From Blastocatellia bacterium (GTDB taxonomy: Bacteria > Acidobacteriota > Blastocatellia > RBC074): a DNA stretch of 59,557 nt. Where the stretch lies: the NCBI GenBank assembly GCA_016789725.1, contig JAEUQN010000018.1, positions 1-59,557 on the forward strand, written 5' to 3'. Under the pieces are notes generated by a model. The model searched no databases and was not told the origin of the DNA. It saw only the letters and a program-made list of their open reading frames with translations. Shown one piece after another: positions 17,582 through 25,352 of this stretch; the first letter of the stretch is position 1, and each line of letters opens with the position of its first letter. Position numbers and translations under genes: made by a program.

Positions 17582-18285
17582 TGAACACTCTCGAAAATTT
17601 TCAGCAAAATGGCTTTGCGATTGTACCGAATGTGATTGATGCGGCAACAGTCAGTGCGTTGCTGAATGATCTCGCTGGCGTTCGTTCGACGGACGCCGTG
17701 AAGCAGCGGGCAGGTCGTGCGTTTGGCATTCGTCGCTTGTTGGAACTCGTTCCCGCCGTGTGCGCGCTGGCAGAAAGCAGGGTGTTGCGTGCGTTGGTTG
17801 ATCCGGTTCTTGGCAGTGACGCAAAGATTGTGCGCGGTATCTTTTTCGACAAAACGCCGGTTGCGAATTGGAAAGTCCCGTGGCATCAGGACACGATGAT
17901 TGCTGTGCGCGAGAAGCGCCAATTCGCAGGCTTCAGTGCGTGGTCGGTCAAAGCAGGCGTCGTTCACGTGCAACCGCCCGTCGAAATCCTGGCCAGCATT
18001 TTGACTGTGCGTTTGCATCTGGACGACACGGACGAAACCAATGGCGCATTGCGTGTGCTTCCCGGTTCACATTCGCACGGCATATTGAGTGATGACGCGA
18101 TTCAGCAATGGAAAGCGCAGCAATCTGCCTGGGTGTGTGCGGTGCCAAGCGGCGGAGCGTTGCTGATGTGTCCGTTGTTGTTGCACGCTTCATCTATCGC
18201 CACGCATCCCACACATCGGCGTGTGTTGCATTTGGAATATTCGGCAGCCAAATTGCCGGGCGGATTGGAGTGGTATGGGTCGTGA
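17578..18285 (+). CDS. Phytanoyl-CoA dioxygenase-family Fe(II)/2-oxoglutarate oxygenase
   Basis: A 235-residue double-stranded beta-helix oxygenase. WHQDT gives the HxD iron ligands (His103, Asp105), LHASS gives the distal His203, and the following HRRVLHLEY contains the Arg expected to hold 2-oxoglutarate. GALRVLPGSHSHG is the typical PhyH core motif. It hydroxylates an unactivated carbon of an unknown substrate. It overlaps the lpxK stop by four bases and so is coupled to lipid A synthesis. An LPS or lipid substrate is attractive but unproven. Confidence 0.85.
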   Translation: MMNTLENFQQNGFAIVPNVIDAATVSALLNDLAGVRSTDAVKQRAGRAFGIRRLLELVPAVCALAESRVLRALVDPVLGSDAKIVRGIFFDKTPVANWKVPWHQDTMIAVREKRQFAGFSAWSVKAGVVHVQPPVEILASILTVRLHLDDTDETNGALRVLPGSHSHGILSDDAIQQWKAQQSAWVCAVPSGGALLMCPLLLHASSIATHPTHRRVLHLEYSAAKLPGGLEWYGS

Positions 18286-18349
18286 CTTTGCGGTTGATTC
18301 TGCTCTGCAACTTGATTACTTTGATAACGATCAATTACAAGGAGGCGTT

Positions 18350-18904
18350 ATGGCAACACCAATTCCGCGTCGTAAATTTACCGTTGAGCAGTACTACCAG
18401 ATGGCAGCAACGGGAATCCTCGCACCTGATGAACGAGTCGAACTCATTGAAGGGGAGATTATTGAGATGTCACCGATTGGCCCTCGCCACGCACATTGTG
18501 TAGATCAGATAACAGAACTCATTAGAGAAAAACTCGGTCGCACGATTTACTTGCGCGCGCAAAATCCAATTCGATTAAGCAACTATACTGAGCCTGAACC
18601 TGACATCACGCTGGCAAAACGTGCGGACTATTCGACTCGCCATCCTGTTGGTGATGATGTTTTCCTTACCATTGAGGTATCTGACTCAACACTGGAAAAA
18701 GATCGCACTCTCAAACAGAAAGCGTATGCGAATGCGAATATCCCTGAGTTTTGGATTGTGAATTTGCCTGAGGATGTGGTTGAGGTGTATCGCTGCCCGG
18801 TTGGTGATGTATATCAAGAGCGAAAATTGGTCTCACGTGCTGAAAGCATCTCGCCTCAACTCTTGCCTAATCTGGTTCTAAGTGGTGAAGAACTGCTTGG
18901 CTAA
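18350..18904 (+). CDS. Uma2-family (DUF820) PD-(D/E)XK-like endonuclease
   Basis: The ATG at 18350 has GGAGG four bases upstream, giving 184 residues; the longer frame overlaps the oxygenase gene. Features are those of the Uma2 family: FTVEQYYQMAATGILAPDERVELIEGEII, EPEPDITL (catalytic Asp), FLTIEVSDSTLEKDRTLKQKAYANANIPEFWIV (E-x-S then K). Such genes are abundant in multicellular-type and Acidobacteriota genomes, often as scattered paralogs. The biological role is poorly known. It is followed by a Xer recombinase gene. Confidence 0.88.
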   Translation: MATPIPRRKFTVEQYYQMAATGILAPDERVELIEGEIIEMSPIGPRHAHCVDQITELIREKLGRTIYLRAQNPIRLSNYTEPEPDITLAKRADYSTRHPVGDDVFLTIEVSDSTLEKDRTLKQKAYANANIPEFWIVNLPEDVVEVYRCPVGDVYQERKLVSRAESISPQLLPNLVLSGEELLG

Positions 18905-18919
18905 TAAAGGGAATCGTCT

Positions 18920-19837
18920 ATGCAAAATTACATTGATGATTTTCTGAAGCATCTGAAATACGAACGCAATCTTTCAGAACATACGCTGCGCAATTACGAG
19001 AGCGATATGGAGCAGTTTTATGACTTCATCGCGCCGCCCAATAGTGATGGCGAGCGCCGTAATGTAGACCTGCATTCCATCGATAATTTGACGATCCGCG
19101 AATACATGTCGACGCTTTACGAAAAGAAGAAAAAGAAAAGCTCGATCCATCGCAAAGTCGCTTGCCTGCGCACCTTCTTTCGTTTTCTCTGCCGCGAAGG
19201 GATATTGGAAAACAATCCGGCGATGCTTGTTTCCAGTCCTCGTGTGGATCGCAAGTTGCCGAATCATCTTTCCATCGAACAGATGATTAGGTTCATTGAG
19301 ACGCCCGAAACGGACACCGTGCTGGGCAAACGCGACCGCGCGATTTTGGAATTGCTCTATGCCAGTGGCGTCCGGGTGTCGGAATTGGTCGGCCTTAACC
19401 TCAGCGACATTGACTTCCACCATCAGACCTTGCGCGTCAAAGGCAAAGGTCGCAAAGAACGGATGGTGCCGTTTGGCAGCCACGCCAAAGCCGCGCTCGA
19501 AGCGTATTTGGGGGTGCGAGGTGAGCTACTGATCGAAGCCGATCCTGATGACCGTGACCCGATGGCCGTGTTTATGAATTATCAGGGGACACGCATTACG
19601 ACCCGCTCCGTCGGTCGAATGCTCGACAAATATTGTAAGCAGTGCGCTGAGATTCATCACGTCAGCCCGCACGCTTTGCGACATTCGTTTGCGACGCATT
19701 TGCTGGATGCAGGCGCGGATTTGCGCACGATTCAGGAATTGCTCGGCCACGCGCGTTTGACGACGACGCAGCAATACACGCACGTTTCAACGGATAAGTT
19801 AATGGAAGTGTATGACAAGGCGCACCCGAAGGCGTAA
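18920..19837 (+). CDS. Tyrosine recombinase, XerC/XerD type
   Basis: A 305-residue protein with N-terminal SAM-like DNA-binding domain ([22 protein letters not shown]) and C-terminal catalytic domain. Catalytic residues are visible: Arg152 (SGVRVSEL), His251 and Arg254 ([12 protein letters not shown]), His277 (LLGHARL) and the nucleophile Tyr286 (TQQYTHV). It would resolve chromosome dimers at dif with its partner and FtsK. Size and motifs fit a housekeeping Xer protein rather than a phage integrase, and no att-like repeats are seen around it. XerC and XerD cannot be separated here. Confidence 0.9.
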   Translation: MQNYIDDFLKHLKYERNLSEHTLRNYESDMEQFYDFIAPPNSDGERRNVDLHSIDNLTIREYMSTLYEKKKKKSSIHRKVACLRTFFRFLCREGILENNPAMLVSSPRVDRKLPNHLSIEQMIRFIETPETDTVLGKRDRAILELLYASGVRVSELVGLNLSDIDFHHQTLRVKGKGRKERMVPFGSHAKAALEAYLGVRGELLIEADPDDRDPMAVFMNYQGTRITTRSVGRMLDKYCKQCAEIHHVSPHALRHSFATHLLDAGADLRTIQELLGHARLTTTQQYTHVSTDKLMEVYDKAHPKA

Positions 19838-19846
19838 TGGCTGAGA

Positions 19847-20122
19847 TTAATTGTGTGGAGCGCGTAAATTAGCGACTTCGTGTTTGACGCTGCGCACGCG
19901 ACGTTTGAAATCCAGCACCTGCTCGTTGAGCGTGCCAATCCGCTCATCCACGCGATCAATCCGCTTGCGTAAATCCACGTAACGTCCGGCGGCGTCTTCT
20001 TCGATTCGTTCCAATCGCTGCGTATTGTCCCGCACCTCAAGCAAAACCTGCTCCGTAAGTTCGGTTAACTTCGCAACAGCCTCTTGCCTATTTTCCGGTG
20101 GTAGTTTTTTCGTTGTATTCAT
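19847..20122 (-). CDS. Small coiled-coil protein of unknown function
   Basis: The start at 20122 (MNTTKKLPPEN) has GGGGAGAG about 6 nt upstream and is preferred over the longer frame from 20257. The 91-residue product is almost entirely a heptad-patterned, charged helix (EAVAKLTELTEQVLLEVRD, RLERIEEDAAGRYVDLRKRIDRVDERIGTLNEQV). No membrane segment or enzymatic motif. Its C-terminus is convergent with the Xer gene. Function unknown. Confidence 0.6.
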   Translation of the reverse strand: MNTTKKLPPENRQEAVAKLTELTEQVLLEVRDNTQRLERIEEDAAGRYVDLRKRIDRVDERIGTLNEQVLDFKRRVRSVKHEVANLRAPHN

Positions 20123-20197
20123 TCCAACTCTCCCCTCTGCAAGAAGTGTAATCCAGAAACGCGATTGGTCAAGGAATTGATTCGCAGGCAAAAAAAT

Positions 20198-20296
20198 GAG
20201 GCCGTTGGAAGGCTTGTTTAGGAGGGAAGATTTCCAACGACCTCTAGCAGAGTCCACGAGATTATCTGTTGGCTTAGGTAAAGCATTAATCTCGTG
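20198..20296. repeat. Two consecutive long-loop hairpins
   Basis: GAGGCCGTTGGAA (20198-20210) pairs with TTCCAACGACCTC (20232-20244; one mismatch, 21-nt loop). CACGAGATTA (20255-20264) pairs perfectly with TAATCTCGTG (20287-20296; 22-nt loop). They fill most of the 213-bp spacer between the coiled-coil gene and the glycosylase gene. There is no T-run on either strand. A small structured RNA, a degenerate mobile repeat or a processing element are all possible. Confidence 0.55.
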
Positions 20297-20335
20297 TCCC
20301 TTCCAGAAAATGGCCAGAAAACTTCCCAGAAAAAA

Positions 20336-20974
20336 TCACATCGCTTTATTTTCCAGGCTGCGCCACAAATACCAGGACGCAACTGAGCAGTAAGGTTGCC
20401 ATTTGTTTTGCGCTGCGATGGTTTCGATTTCGCCCGGTTTCGGTAACTCGCTCAGTCCATACGCGCGCTGAATTGCCATCCTGATGCCCAGATCGCCAAC
20501 CGGCAGCACGTTCAATCGTCCGAGCGAAAAGATCAAGAACATGTGAACCGTCCACACGCCAATGCCTTTGACTTGTGTGAGTTCGGTGATGATTTCGTCA
20601 TCGCTCATTTTAGTGATGCGTTTCAGATGGACGGAGCCGTTATCAACTTTTGCGGCCAGGTCTTTGATATAAGACAGTTTTTGTGACGACAGTCCGACAC
20701 TGCGCAAGGTTTCATCCGATGTCGCCACGATTTGATCAGGCTTCGGAAATTTTGCGGGCGCATACAATGCCACGAAACGTCGGAAAATCGTCTCGGCTGC
20801 TTTGACGGACAGTTGCTGCGACACAATCGAATTCACGAGCGTCTCGAAGTATCGAGTGTGCATTTGCAGCCGACAATCGCCGTGTTGTTTGATGAATTGA
20901 CGCAGGACCGGATCGCGGCGCGACAAATGCTTTTCGGCAGTATGCAAGGAGTCAGCGAAAATTTGAGCAGTCAT
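20336..20974 (-). CDS. DNA-3-methyladenine glycosylase, HhH-GPD (AlkA-like)
   Basis: A 212-residue helix-hairpin-helix glycosylase. VNSIVSQQLSVKAAETIFRRF is the conserved helical start. The hairpin KGIGVWTVHMFLIFSLGR precedes the GPD segment with the catalytic Asp in VLPVGDLGIR. The C-terminal PYCSVASWYLWR is typical of AlkA/MAG-type enzymes. It excises alkylated purines in base excision repair. It lacks the AlkA N-terminal TBP-like domain, as in the shorter MagIII/yeast MAG-type forms. It follows hslO by 10 bp, likely in one transcript. Confidence 0.88.
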   Translation of the reverse strand: MTAQIFADSLHTAEKHLSRRDPVLRQFIKQHGDCRLQMHTRYFETLVNSIVSQQLSVKAAETIFRRFVALYAPAKFPKPDQIVATSDETLRSVGLSSQKLSYIKDLAAKVDNGSVHLKRITKMSDDEIITELTQVKGIGVWTVHMFLIFSLGRLNVLPVGDLGIRMAIQRAYGLSELPKPGEIETIAAQNKWQPYCSVASWYLWRSLENKAM

Positions 20975-20984
20975 AAAGAATGGA

Positions 20985-21893
20985 TTACATCACGATGGGT
21001 GGCGTGAGGATTGCGCGCAGGGCGGCTTCGTCAAGCGAATATGTTTCGTTGCAAAAGCCGCAGGTCAAATCGGTGCCGTTGTCCTTTTCGATCATGTCCT
21101 TGATTTCGGCTTCGCCGAGCGCCGTAATCAAACTTACCGCGCGCTCATACGAGCAGCGACAACGAAACTCGACCGGAATCCTTTCCATCACGTCAAAGGG
21201 AATAATCCCCAAAGCTTCCTGCAAGATTTGTTCGGCGTCGGCCCCGTTGCGAATCAGTTCGGTCAAATGTGGCATGCGCGATACAGTGTCTTCGATCATC
21301 ACCAGAATGTTGGGATCGGCATCGGGCATCGCCTGAATGAGCAATCCACCGGCAGCGGTCACTTGCGCTTGTTCATATTCATAAAAGACGCCAAGCGCGA
21401 CGGCAGAATTGATCTGCTCGGAGCGATTCAGGTAATACGCAATATCTTCCGCAATTTCGCCCGATGTCATGGGGACGGAACCGGTGTAAGGTTCTTTGCG
21501 CAAGCCGATTTCAAACCCGGCTTCGCGGGTGACATTCAGCATTGCGCTGCCATTGCCTTTGATGAGTTTCCCCACATCAAATTTCCCCAGTTCATTGGGC
21601 GGCAAATCAGCTTCAGGATTATTGACGTAGCCGCGTACGGTGCCGTGTGGCGAGGCCTCCGCTGTCGCCGATCCAAGCGATCCATCGCCACGAATTTGCA
21701 GCATTAATATCTCCAGGTCTTTGAACGTTCGCCCCAACAGTAACGCCCCCGTCAATAAACGTCCTAACGCTGCCGAGGCCGTGGGCGAAGTGTTATGACG
21801 ACTACAGGCTTCGTTCACCAAATCGGTGGTGACCGTAGCAATTAAGCGAATCGTATTGTTGGCGGCTGTGCCTTGAATTAAATGATCGGTCAT
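20985..21893 (-). CDS. hslO: Redox-regulated chaperone Hsp33
   Basis: The start at 21893 (MTDHLIQGTAANNTIRLIAT) is chosen; upstream codons run through the heptamer repeat. The 302-residue protein has the Hsp33 core (LLTGALLLGRTFKD, LQIRGDGSLGSATAEA, GYVNNPEADLP) and the C-terminal zinc switch: Cys245, Cys247 (CRC) and Cys278, Cys281 (CGFC). Oxidative stress releases zinc, forms disulfides and activates holdase function in the cytosol. Between a DNA repair gene and his genes, on the same strand. Confidence 0.93.
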   Translation of the reverse strand: MTDHLIQGTAANNTIRLIATVTTDLVNEACSRHNTSPTASAALGRLLTGALLLGRTFKDLEILMLQIRGDGSLGSATAEASPHGTVRGYVNNPEADLPPNELGKFDVGKLIKGNGSAMLNVTREAGFEIGLRKEPYTGSVPMTSGEIAEDIAYYLNRSEQINSAVALGVFYEYEQAQVTAAGGLLIQAMPDADPNILVMIEDTVSRMPHLTELIRNGADAEQILQEALGIIPFDVMERIPVEFRCRCSYERAVSLITALGEAEIKDMIEKDNGTDLTCGFCNETYSLDEAALRAILTPPIVM

Positions 21894-21896
21894 ATC

Positions 21897-21968
21897 TGGT
21901 GGTCGGTGGCTAGTGGCTGGTGGTTGGTGCGGCCTAACCAGCCACCAACCACTAGCCACCAGTCACCA
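21897..21968. repeat. Heptamer palindrome between hslO and hisH
   Basis: Left arm of four 7-bp units (21897-21924): TGGTGGT, CGGTGGC, TAGTGGC, TGGTGGT. Right arm of five (21934-21968): CTAACCA, GCCACCA, ACCACTA, GCCACCA, GTCACCA. Unit by unit the outer four match the reverse complement of the left arm at 23 of 28 positions. It fills the whole spacer between hisH stop and hslO start, so hslO translation starts right after a strong hairpin. Confidence 0.8.
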
Positions 21969-21969
21969 A

Positions 21970-22581
21970 TTACATCTCCGCAAAATTCTTCAATAGCTTC
22001 AATCCCGTCGCCTGACTTTTCTCCGGGTGAAATTGTACGCCGACAATGTTGTCGCGCCCACAGATGGAAGCATACGTGATCCCATAATCGGTTGTTCCCA
22101 TCACACACGAAGCATCTTCTGGCTCGACGTAATACGAATGCACAAAGTAGAAAAACGATTGGTCGTCTAAATCACGAAAAATCGGATGCTGCTGATGCGC
22201 GCTTTGCAAGGCGACTTGATTCCAACCGATGTGCGGCACATGCAATCCTTCCGGGAATTTCACGACTTTGCCTTTGAGCAAGCCCAGACCTTTATGCACG
22301 CCGAATTCGTGGCCTTCCTCAAACATCATCTGTAATCCGACGCACAAACCAATGATTGGTTTGCCCGCGTGCGCCGCTTCGATGACGAGTTGATCAAAGC
22401 CAAGCTCGCGCAAGCTCTGCATTGCATAGCCAAATGCGCCAACGCCGAGCAGCACGAGCTTGTCTGCATTGCGCAACACGTTTTCATCACGCGTGACGAT
22501 GGCGTCAATCCCTTGTGCCGTGAAGGCTTTTTCGACGCTGCGAAGGTTGCCGATGCCGTAATCAATGATTGCGATAGTCAT
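21970..22581 (-). CDS. hisH: Imidazole glycerol phosphate synthase glutaminase subunit
   Basis: A 203-residue class I glutamine amidotransferase. The nucleophile is Cys80 in GKPIIGLCVGLQMMFEEG; the His-Glu pair is in VGVQFHPEKSQATG. The N-terminus IAIIDYGIGNLRSVEKAF and the oxyanion strand LLGVGAFG are characteristic of HisH. It supplies ammonia to HisF in step five of histidine synthesis; hisF and hisA are not in the window. It lies downstream of hisC and hisB on the same strand. Confidence 0.95.
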   Translation of the reverse strand: MTIAIIDYGIGNLRSVEKAFTAQGIDAIVTRDENVLRNADKLVLLGVGAFGYAMQSLRELGFDQLVIEAAHAGKPIIGLCVGLQMMFEEGHEFGVHKGLGLLKGKVVKFPEGLHVPHIGWNQVALQSAHQQHPIFRDLDDQSFFYFVHSYYVEPEDASCVMGTTDYGITYASICGRDNIVGVQFHPEKSQATGLKLLKNFAEM

Positions 22582-22590
22582 AAAGGTTTA

Positions 22591-22708
22591 GCCACGAATT
22601 GACACGAATTTTCACGAATCATGAATGATCAATTCAGGCCGATTACAATAGCCCAAATGCTCCAACTTTTGAAATTCCAATTCGTGTCAATTCGTGTTCA
22701 TTCGTGGC
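22591..22708. repeat. Palindrome with arms of tandem 10-bp units between hisB and hisH
   Basis: Left arm GCCACGAATT, GACACGAATT, TTCACGAATC (22591-22620); right arm AATTCGTGTC, AATTCGTGTT, CATTCGTGGC (22679-22708). The arms agree as reverse complements at 25 of 30 positions with a 58-nt centre. It has the same layout as the heptamer elements but a ten-base unit. Confidence 0.78.
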
Positions 22709-22713
22709 TGATT

Positions 22714-23301
22714 TTAGATCGTCCCTTTCGTCGACATCACGCCCTGAATCCGTTCGTCCTGCCGCACGGCTTGCGATAGCGCGCGTGTCGTGGCTTTGAA
22801 GACAGCTTCGATGATGTGATGTTGATTGCGTCCATAGAGGACTTCGATGTGCAAATTGCACTTACAATGTTCGGCAAACGAATGCCAGAAATGCTCAGCC
22901 AGTTCAACCGAAAACGTGCCGACATTTGGGCGCGTGTTTTCGACTTTGTAGACCAAAAAATACCGCCCCGATAAATCCACCACTGCACGCGCCAACGTCT
23001 CATCCATCGGCACATACGCCGCGCCGTACCGTACGATTCCTTTCTTATCGCCGAGTGCCTGTGCGAACGCCTGACCCAAGCAAATCGCAATGTCTTCGAC
23101 CGTGTGATGATCATCAATCTGCAAATCGCCTTTGCAGGTGACCTCCAAATCGAACAGGCCGTGACGCGTAAACAGGTCGAGCATATGATCGAGAAACGGC
23201 ACGCCTGTATTGATTGTGCTTTGGCCGGAACCATCAAGGTTGAGGGCAATGTGAATATCGGTTTCTTTCGTGGTGCGACTGATTTTAGCTTGGCGAGACA
23301 T
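22714..23301 (-). CDS. hisB: Imidazoleglycerol-phosphate dehydratase
   Basis: The ATG at 23301 ([20 protein letters not shown]) is chosen over the upstream TTG. The 195-residue protein is the monofunctional dehydratase without the HisB phosphatase domain. Metal-binding motifs are present: [38 protein letters not shown] and [14 protein letters not shown]. It dehydrates imidazole glycerol phosphate to imidazole acetol phosphate, the substrate of HisC encoded upstream. Confidence 0.95.
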   Translation of the reverse strand: MSRQAKISRTTKETDIHIALNLDGSGQSTINTGVPFLDHMLDLFTRHGLFDLEVTCKGDLQIDDHHTVEDIAICLGQAFAQALGDKKGIVRYGAAYVPMDETLARAVVDLSGRYFLVYKVENTRPNVGTFSVELAEHFWHSFAEHCKCNLHIEVLYGRNQHHIIEAVFKATTRALSQAVRQDERIQGVMSTKGTI

Positions 23302-23329
23302 GGCGATGAGAGTTAGCAAAAAGGGCTGT

Positions 23330-23572
23330 TTACGCGGCTAGTTCAACAACTGCGAAGCTCTTTTGCATTGCTTGTTTCTGTGGTGTGGAGCGAATCTGAT
23401 CCAGCATTTTGGCAACTTGGATTGAAAAATAATCGTGTCCGCAATTGCGGCAGGAAATCATCGGCACGTTTTCAACGATTACCTGATGTTCTCCTTTGCC
23501 AAGGATTTTCGTGCGTCGGACTTCGCGTGCGGTTGTTTGGCCGCAAATGCTGCAAGTAATTTCAGCGTTCAT
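23330..23572 (-). CDS. YgiT-type zinc-finger protein, probable antitoxin
   Basis: An 80-residue protein with two CxxC pairs (CSICGQ, CRNCGH) enclosing the [18 protein letters not shown] strand typical of the YgiT/MqsA N-terminal zinc domain. A short helical C-terminus follows, without the long MqsA DNA-binding XRE domain. Its ATG overlaps the stop of the DUF4258 gene by four bases (ATGA). The order toxin then antitoxin mirrors mqsRA. Antitoxin role inferred from family and coupling. Confidence 0.78.
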   Translation of the reverse strand: MNAEITCSICGQTTAREVRRTKILGKGEHQVIVENVPMISCRNCGHDYFSIQVAKMLDQIRSTPQKQAMQKSFAVVELAA

Positions 23573-23850
23573 AACCGATACGTTGTAATGAAAACCAGAT
23601 TCTGGTTGCGGTCTATTTGCGCGACTACGGCAATAGCTTCTCCATCGGCACTTTTACCATGCACTACATATTTCCAATCCTGAAAACCGTCATCCCATTG
23701 CCGCTCGACTATAGTACCCGTGTAAACGCATTGCTCCAAGTCGAAAACAAAGAAGCCATCTTCTTCCATCTCATCGTACGCATGATTCGTTAACGAGGCT
23801 CGTCCTTCCTGAACGCACAATTCCAGGGTTGCCAGGATGTCTTCATACAT
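23569..23850 (-). CDS. DUF4258 protein, probable RelE/MqsR-like toxin
   Basis: A 93-residue basic-acidic protein with SLTNHAYDEMEEDGF, DLEQCVYTGTIVERQWDD and a C-terminal WKYVVHGKSADGEAIAVVAQID, which matches the DUF4258 pattern (His-x-x-x-x-M-E at the front, ending in beta strands). DUF4258 proteins commonly sit beside YgiT zinc-finger antitoxins and are predicted ribosome-dependent or free RNases. It lies just downstream of hisC and shares the operon. Confidence 0.75.
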   Translation of the reverse strand: MYEDILATLELCVQEGRASLTNHAYDEMEEDGFFVFDLEQCVYTGTIVERQWDDGFQDWKYVVHGKSADGEAIAVVAQIDRNQNLVFITTYRL

Positions 23851-23859
23851 CAGGGTTCC

Positions 23860-24924
23860 TCACGCGAATATTTCTCGCAAGGCTGCCAACAGTCGGTCAT
23901 TTTCTTCCGGCGTACCCACGCTGATGCGCACGTAATCGCTGAGCATCGGCGCTCTGCTCACGTCACGAATCAACAGGCCACGCTCGACCAGCGCGGCAAA
24001 TAAATCGCTCGGAGCAAGGGCGGTTTTGACGACGAAGAAGTTGGCGGCTGAAGGCACTGGCTTCAATCCGTTGATGGTTTGCAATTCACGGAACAAACGA
24101 TCCCGTTCGTGCTGCATTTTTTCGACCAGCGGGTGCAACAAATCCAAGTGATCCAGCGCCGTTTCTGCTGCCATCATTGAGAAGTAATTCAAGCTGTACG
24201 GCATCTTGCACTTCATAAACTCGGTGATGAGTTCCGGTGCGGCTAAACAATAACCCACGCGCAAACCACCCATCGCCATTGCCTTGGAAAACGTCCGCAG
24301 AATCACTAAATTGGGATAATCATTGAGCAGCGGCACAAAGTCTTCGCCGCCGATTTCAAGGTAGGCTTGATCCACGATCACCAATCCGGTGCTGTTGCGC
24401 AGCAGCATTTCCAAATCGCGTTTGCTGATCGTGCAGCCCGTCGGATTGTTGGGGGAACAGATGATCGCCAGATCAATTTTTTGCACTTTGATCGCGGTCG
24501 CCAAGCGCGGAATGTTGAAGCTTAAATCATCATTCAGCAGCACCGAAATGATGTCGCCGTTCATCACTTTGACGACTTGCGCATAAACCGAAAACGTCGG
24601 CTCCGGCAGCAACACGCGCACACCCGCTTCGACCGTGGCATTGATGACCGATTGAATCATTTCGTTGGAGCCATTGCCCGCCATCACACCATCCGCGCGC
24701 CAACCGGTGTAGTTCGCTAACTTTTCATGCAAGCGCGTCGGAATGAAGTCAGGATAGCGCGCCCAATCGTGCGAATAGGCGCGCAACAGCACTTCGTCTT
24801 TGATCTGTTGCGGCATCCCAAACGGGTTTTCGTTCTGGTTGATTTTGATGGGCGTGTCAATCGGATCAAGCGTGTAGGCTTTGATTGCGCGCACGTGTGG
24901 TTTGATTTTATCTATCGCTGCCAT
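23860..24924 (-). CDS. hisC: Histidinol-phosphate aminotransferase
   Basis: The ATG at 24924 (MAAIDKIKPHVRAIKAYT) is the usual HisC start, giving 354 residues. Fold-type I PLP enzyme: NENPFGMP, GNGSNEMIQ, CSPNNPTG, VIVDQAYLEI and the PLP lysine Lys214 in RTFSKAMAMGGLRVGY; substrate-binding VRISVGTPEENDRLL at the end. It converts imidazole acetol phosphate plus glutamate to histidinol phosphate. First his gene of the minus-strand cluster hisC, toxin-antitoxin pair, hisB, hisH. Confidence 0.94.
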   Translation of the reverse strand: MAAIDKIKPHVRAIKAYTLDPIDTPIKINQNENPFGMPQQIKDEVLLRAYSHDWARYPDFIPTRLHEKLANYTGWRADGVMAGNGSNEMIQSVINATVEAGVRVLLPEPTFSVYAQVVKVMNGDIISVLLNDDLSFNIPRLATAIKVQKIDLAIICSPNNPTGCTISKRDLEMLLRNSTGLVIVDQAYLEIGGEDFVPLLNDYPNLVILRTFSKAMAMGGLRVGYCLAAPELITEFMKCKMPYSLNYFSMMAAETALDHLDLLHPLVEKMQHERDRLFRELQTINGLKPVPSAANFFVVKTALAPSDLFAALVERGLLIRDVSRAPMLSDYVRISVGTPEENDRLLAALREIFA

Positions 24925-25149
24925 AATAGGTGTCTCACCCGACACTATAGTAAAGATTCTGCGGGCTGGCAAAACCTCGCAACGCGTGAGCGCGGTTGAC
25001 AGATGATTGTTCCCCGTTCACATTGTTGCTCGTTCTTTGCGCACCATCAGACAATCAGATGGAGTTTCGTAGAAGGCGCACCGACTTCGGATGATATGAC
25101 GGTGGTGGGCGTGCGGTATGTGTTGCGAAGTGGCTTCCGCGTGATTGTA

Positions 25150-25352
25150 GCCCGCGAAGGCGGGCGGTAGCATAAAGCCCAGGGTGGAGCGCGCCGCGCG
25201 CGGAACCCTGGGAACTGTGGCAAGCATGAGCCAAGCCCGCGAAGGTGGGCGGCAGAGCATCGCCAGTCAATCAATGTCTGTCGCCCACTCCGTGGGCTTG
25301 AAATTCAATTTAGCGTATGACCTGGGGTTCCGGCTCACGCCTTTACCCTAGG
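25150..25352. repeat. GC-rich cluster of five hairpins
   Basis: The 428-bp gap after hisC (24925-25352) has no supported gene. It holds five inverted repeats: GCCCGC/GCGGGC (25150-25165), CCCAGGGT/ACCCTGGG (25178-25212, enclosing GCGCG-rich sequence), GCCCGC/GTGGGC with the same GAAG tetraloop (25235-25250), GCCCAC/GTGGGC (25283-25297) and CCTGGGGT/ACCCTAGG (25321-25352). Two of the hairpins share the GAAG loop. The last arm ends exactly where the IS begins. REP-like element or structured RNA. Confidence 0.6.

Noticed and set aside
18920..19837. Xer gene as integrase of a genomic island
   Set aside because: Length and motifs fit housekeeping Xer; no tRNA target, att-like direct repeats or phage genes are seen nearby.
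25018..25274. Overlapping 70-80-codon minus-strand frames before the IS
   Set aside because: They translate the GC-rich hairpin cluster in three frames, which is a repeat effect and not coding.
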